DNA of 64,000 bases. It comes from Monodelphis domestica (taxonomy: Eukaryota > Chordata > Mammalia > Didelphimorphia > Didelphidae). Below, piece by piece: positions 61,101 through 64,000 of the stretch. Position 1 is the stretch's first letter. The number at the start of each line of letters is the position of its first letter. Where the stretch lies: assembly GCF_027887165.1 (NCBI RefSeq), contig NC_077235.1, forward strand, positions 3,799,506 to 3,863,505, in the 5' to 3' direction. Both the position numbers and the translations under genes were made by a program. The notes under the pieces were generated by a model. That model did not search any database, was not told the origin of the DNA, and was given only the letters and a program-made list of their open reading frames with translations.

Positions 61101-63455
61101 CCCTTGGCATCAGTCGGCAGCTCAGTCAATGGAGGAGGCCAAGGTACAAATGAGGTCCCAATTCTGCAGGAGTTTTCTGTCCAGTTGGAGAAAGCAAACC
61201 AAAGTAGCAGGGATGGGGAGGATCTGGGTTTGAATCCTGGCTCTGCAACTGAGTGACCTGGAGTGAGACATTTCCCCTTGTCTGACTGGGCCTCAGTTAT
61301 CTCATGAGTAACAAAACCCAAGGAGTCTCAGCTCTGTGTCCTAGTATAAGGGGGTACCAAGGTTCCCATCTGCCCTGACAGACCCCTAGGAGCCACGATG
61401 CCATGTCGTGGGTGCCGTGCCCCGCGTCCAGTCAGAGCTATATGCATTGTTAGACACTGAATGAAACACGGGCGAGTGAGGCCCCTGGAAGCCATGATTG
61501 TCTGAGGGGCCTTCGCAAAGCTCCTACTGGGAGCTCACGCAGGGATCACCAGCTGCCCACATGTGAAGAGCAGACGGTGCCCAGGGGGTACTAAGGCCTG
61601 TTCAGCCTTCTAAGAATCTTGGCAGGTAAAATCTGGTATTGGACGGATTCAGGAAACAGACTCAGAGAGGCCGAGCAAGTTGCCCAAGATGTCAGGAAGC
61701 TAGTAAGTGGCAGGATTGAATTTGAGTAGGTGCCTACGAGCACTCCAGGCCCAGAAAGGCATAAGCAAAGCCCTGGAGGTGGGAGTGCATTAGAAGTGGG
61801 ACAGAGCTGCCAGGGGATCATTTGGGGCAAGAGGAAGGGACGAGTAGGAAGAAACCTGGCAAGGGTAGCCTGGAGCCAGACACTAATGAATTCATGCAGC
61901 AGCTAGTTGGGATTCCTGGACACAACCAGGAGTGGAGTGGCCCTAGGAAAGAGCTTAGCATCTCCTGGCACATAGTAGGCATTTAATAATTATTTATGGA
62001 ATTGAAGCAAAGGAACGCTCGGGGGGGATTAGGCTAACTCGAAGGAGGAGGCTGCTTTGGAAGTGGCTAGACCAAGGTCTCTGGATACTTGGCTTCATAT
62101 ACCAGTTCTGCCTGGGGGGCCCCCTCCCTTTCAGGTACTCCAGTGCTTCCCCTGCAAGACGGGGCTTGGACCAGGTGGCCCCTAAGGGCCCTTCCAGCAC
62201 TGCATACCTCAAAGCTTGGCCCAGAAGTAGGAGGCAGATGGGAGGAATGGAAAGGAAGAGATAGGAAGGAGATGGTGGAGCCATTGCTGAGGGTGACAGT
62301 AGTTTGGCTAGCTGGCTGCAAAGGTGGGGTGGGGGTAAAGTAGAGGGAGACACAAGTCAGAAGGAGGTGCTGGGTGAGTTTGATCTGAAGCCTGGTGAGA
62401 CTTCGGAGCCAGAGACGCCACCCACTTAGCCCAAAGCTCTGGGAAGGGCAGTCCTGGCTTAGGAAGACCGCAGGCAGTGGAAGGAAGAGCAAGAAAGAAA
62501 AGCCCAGGATCACTCCTTGTACCGCAGGGCTTCCTGCCAAAGTGGAAGTCTCCCCTAGTGTCCGAACCCCATATTTCCCAGGAACTATGAGCAGCAGCTA
62601 AAGGAACTGCCGAGAAGAGAACTGGAGTGGGAATAGTTGAAGGGCTGCCAACTGGAGAAGACATTAGACGGTTTCCGTTGGGTGGGGGTGGAAAGCCTTG
62701 TAAAGATGGAGATCTAGGCTGCTCCAGGCTAAGTTTGGTAACAGTGAGAGGTCCCTCAGGTGCCACGGGCAGTGCTCCCCTCCTTAGAGGCTGGATGCCC
62801 ACTCGGCAGCCATGTTGTGGTGATGGTTCCTCTCGTGGGTGGATCAGACCAGTGACCAGGAGGGGGATCTAAGTCTCCATTCGAGCCTTCTGCCTGCCTG
62901 CCTGCCTGCCTGCCTGCCTAGTACCGTTCCTGCCTCTAGTCTCTTGCCTTACCACTCTATTCTTCATCTAGGAGGTGCTGAGTTGAAGCGAATGTCGTTC
63001 TTCTCCCCCTAGGCAACCTTAACCACCTTGGGGAGCTGCCCCAGTCCTGCCGTTACCCCCTGTACAACTGGAAGTCTCGAGGCCTGCTCTCCCACCTGCA
63101 GAACATCACCTTCAAGGCAGGGGTGCTGAGAGTCAGCCAAGGGGGCAAGTACTATGTCTACTCTCAGATCTACTTCCGCTACCCAGCTGAAGGTGAAGGG
63201 GCCCAAGCCACGGGCCAGCAGCTGGTACAGTGCATTAGCAGGCAGACTGCCTACCGCCAGCCCATCCTGCTCCTTAAAGGTGTGGCCACCAAGTGCTGGT
63301 CTCCAGAGGCTGAGTATGGCCTCCGCGCCATCTATCAGGGGGGCCTGTTTGAGCTGAAAGCCGGAGATGAGCTCCTGGTGTCTGTCTCTTCTCTTGCCGT
63401 GGATGACACTGACAGCACCTCCAGCTACTTTGGGGCGTTTCGCTTGGCTGTGTAA
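49477..63455 (+). CDS. TRAIL/RANKL-like TNF superfamily ligand, complete
   Basis: Exons 49477-49701, 59006-59152, 59540-59576, 60743-60859 and 63013-63455 (stop TAA) join in frame across GT-AG introns to 322 residues. Residues 1-44 are cytoplasmic and end in a basic run (RRKRARAR, 33-40). Residues 45-69 form one membrane span, so this is a type II protein. A stalk follows to about 160, with Cys89, Cys111 and a glycosylation site at Asn108. The TNF homology domain (163-322) has QNITF, KYYVYSQIYFRY, KCWSPEAEYGL, AIYQGGLFEL and the closing SSYFGAF. Matches to human TRAIL (YYIYSQTYFRF, SCWSKDAEYGLYSIYQGG, ASFFGAF) are close, including the zinc-binding cysteine (Cys270, human Cys230). The N-terminus and stalk look nearer RANKL. 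TRAIL-type ligands act as trimers on death receptors; here that role is inferred. I give no symbol because I cannot tell whether it equals a described TNFSF10-like gene. Confidence 0.9.
50055..51290. mobile_element. SINEs in intron 1 of the TNF ligand gene
   Basis: A worn reverse tRNA-derived SINE lies at about 50055-50225 (cttcctgtcttagtgtcaat, then gcagactcgaacccaggtcc). A well kept forward copy lies at about 50945-51135 (gagagccaggcctagagagg, then gtgaccctgggcaagtcact, then acaggattgattccaagatg). It is followed by a CORE-SINE/L2-type piece to about 51290 (gccttggtccccgctctcaa, then ggagcccttgttctaatggg). Confidence 0.75.
51290..53970. other. TNF ligand intron 1, left part
   Basis: No exon signal is recognised. 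Reversed MIRs lie at about 51490-51600 (cattttacagatgaggaaac) and 53060-53215 (tttgaatccagatcctgact). The rest is unassigned single-copy DNA. Confidence 0.55.
53971..58196 (+). repeat. 4.2 kb GA-rich satellite-like array in intron 1
   Basis: The + strand is dominated by gagagagactgaggaagaga and gagactgagggagagagaaa variants. There is little C apart from the gact and gaca words, and T is rare. Monomer length is about 16-22 bp but irregular. Stop codons are almost absent in several minus-strand frames, giving a 1327-codon Ser/Leu/Phe-rich open frame that is an artefact. The array fills nearly half of the 9.3 kb intron and would put a long purine stretch in the nascent transcript. Confidence 0.95.
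58200..59005. other. TNF ligand intron 1, right end
   Basis: Unassigned intronic DNA between the GA array and exon 2. It ends in a good polypyrimidine acceptor (gtctgtctgtctttag). No exon is seen. Confidence 0.6.
59577..60742. other. TNF ligand intron 3 with MIR and L2 scraps
   Basis: A reversed MIR lies at about 59700-59840 (caacagatgaggaaactgag, then gacttgcccaaggttactta). An L2-type end lies at about 59860-59935, and a partial tRNA-derived SINE at about 60380-60465 (ctgggtgactctgggcaagt). Nothing coding is seen. Confidence 0.65.
60860..63012. other. TNF ligand intron 4 with MIR, L2 and a microsatellite
   Basis: A forward MIR lies at about 61215-61325 and a reversed MIR at about 61610-61730. 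An L2 end (ggcacatagtaggcatttaa) lies at about 61965-62000. A (CCTG)n run lies at 62890-62919. Open frames here have no recognisable family features. Confidence 0.65.
63013..63455 (+). CDS. last exon of the TNF ligand: receptor-binding domain
   Basis: The exon supplies residues 176-322, nearly the whole TNF fold. Cys270 aligns with the TRAIL zinc ligand. Tyr256 aligns with human Tyr216, and Asp307/Asp309 align with the human Asp267/Asp269 pair, positions known to matter for TRAIL receptor contact. Asn206-Ile-Thr is a possible glycosylation site on an outer strand. No frame damage is seen. The 3' untranslated region runs on past the window; no AATAAA is seen before 64000. Confidence 0.92.
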
Positions 63456-64000
63456 GAAGCCTTGGGCCCCAGTTCAGGAGTTTTAGGGGCCACCTTTCCC
63501 TCTGAAGTTGACTTGAGTCACTGGACTGGCACAGCTGGCCTTCCTGACAATGGGCCCTGGGGGGGGGGGGCTTGTTCACCCACTGCCCCAAGCAGGCTTG
63601 GGAAGGTCTCAAAGGCCACTGGATTTTCCTTTGTCGCCGAGGCGGTACTTGGGGAGGGCAGTGGGGGGGGTGGTATGGTTCTGCTCACTGTGTCCCTCTC
63701 GCCGTTCCTTAGCTGGGAGGCAGGCTGAATGGGGATGCCCTGGCACAGGACCTCTGTTATCTAAAGGGGAGGCTGAGCAAAGGACGAGGCACTTGGTGGT
63801 TGGTGGGCCACAGCCCTGTGCACCTTACCTAGTTGTCCTAGCGAGCAATGGTCCCCCCACCCAGGTCAGAGAATCCGCTGTCTGCAAGAGGCCTCTTAAA
63901 ACAGATAGAGCAGGAGGCCGGGTGTGGAGGCCAGCTCCCTGCCCTGCTCCCCACCCCCACTCAGATGTTTCTTCACTACTTTCAGGGGTCCTCAAAGCAA
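63456..64000 (+). other. 3' untranslated region of the TNF ligand gene (partial)
   Basis: The sequence follows the stop codon with no further exon and no AATAAA before the window ends. G-runs at about 63558-63569 and 63663-63670 are present. The transcript end lies outside the window. Confidence 0.55.

Overview
The window looks like a piece of a marsupial (metatherian) genome, very probably from the X chromosome. Two things point there. One is the mix of interspersed repeats: L1 3' ends of the marsupial type, tRNA-derived SINEs, SINEs with an RTE/BovB-type tail, many MIR/THER CORE-SINEs, L2 scraps, short hAT elements and LTRs. The other is AKAP4, which is X-linked in other mammals. X linkage is inferred from that gene; the species is not resolved.

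Layout: 1-6.4 kb is repeat-dense intergenic DNA with L1 3' ends, MIRs and one LTR with intact-looking ends set inside a MIR. From about 6.9 to 26.4 kb is a non-coding array of at least six diverged head-to-tail copies of a 2.6-6.5 kb unit. Two blocks of about 508 bp in it are almost identical, unlike their surroundings. 26.4-29.2 kb is the flank upstream of AKAP4, with a 150-170 bp tandem repeat and a CCTTT microsatellite. 29.257-36.469 kb is a complete AKAP4 coding region on the + strand: five coding exons, 859 codons, an intact reading frame and a polyadenylation signal. Its first visible intron holds a 1.5 kb almost pure purine tract. 36.7-49.1 kb is intergenic, with MIRs, SINEs, an L1 end, an hAT element, a possible LTR and a degenerate minisatellite (44.9-47.6 kb).

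49.477-63.455 kb is a complete five-exon gene, also on the + strand, for a 322-residue type II membrane TNF-superfamily ligand. Its C-terminal domain is closest to TRAIL (TNFSF10), including the zinc-binding cysteine, while its N-terminus and stalk look more like RANKL (TNFSF11). I know of no such gene beside AKAP4 in placental mammals, so this is the most interesting object in the window. Its 9.3 kb first intron carries a 4.2 kb GA-rich array. It starts at a CpG-rich promoter.

The two genes share orientation but no obvious function: AKAP4 is a sperm-tail scaffold and the ligand is a predicted cytokine. I found no structural RNA genes. The many long open frames in the purine arrays are artefacts of composition. 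Family assignments are from memory and pattern, not from a database search.
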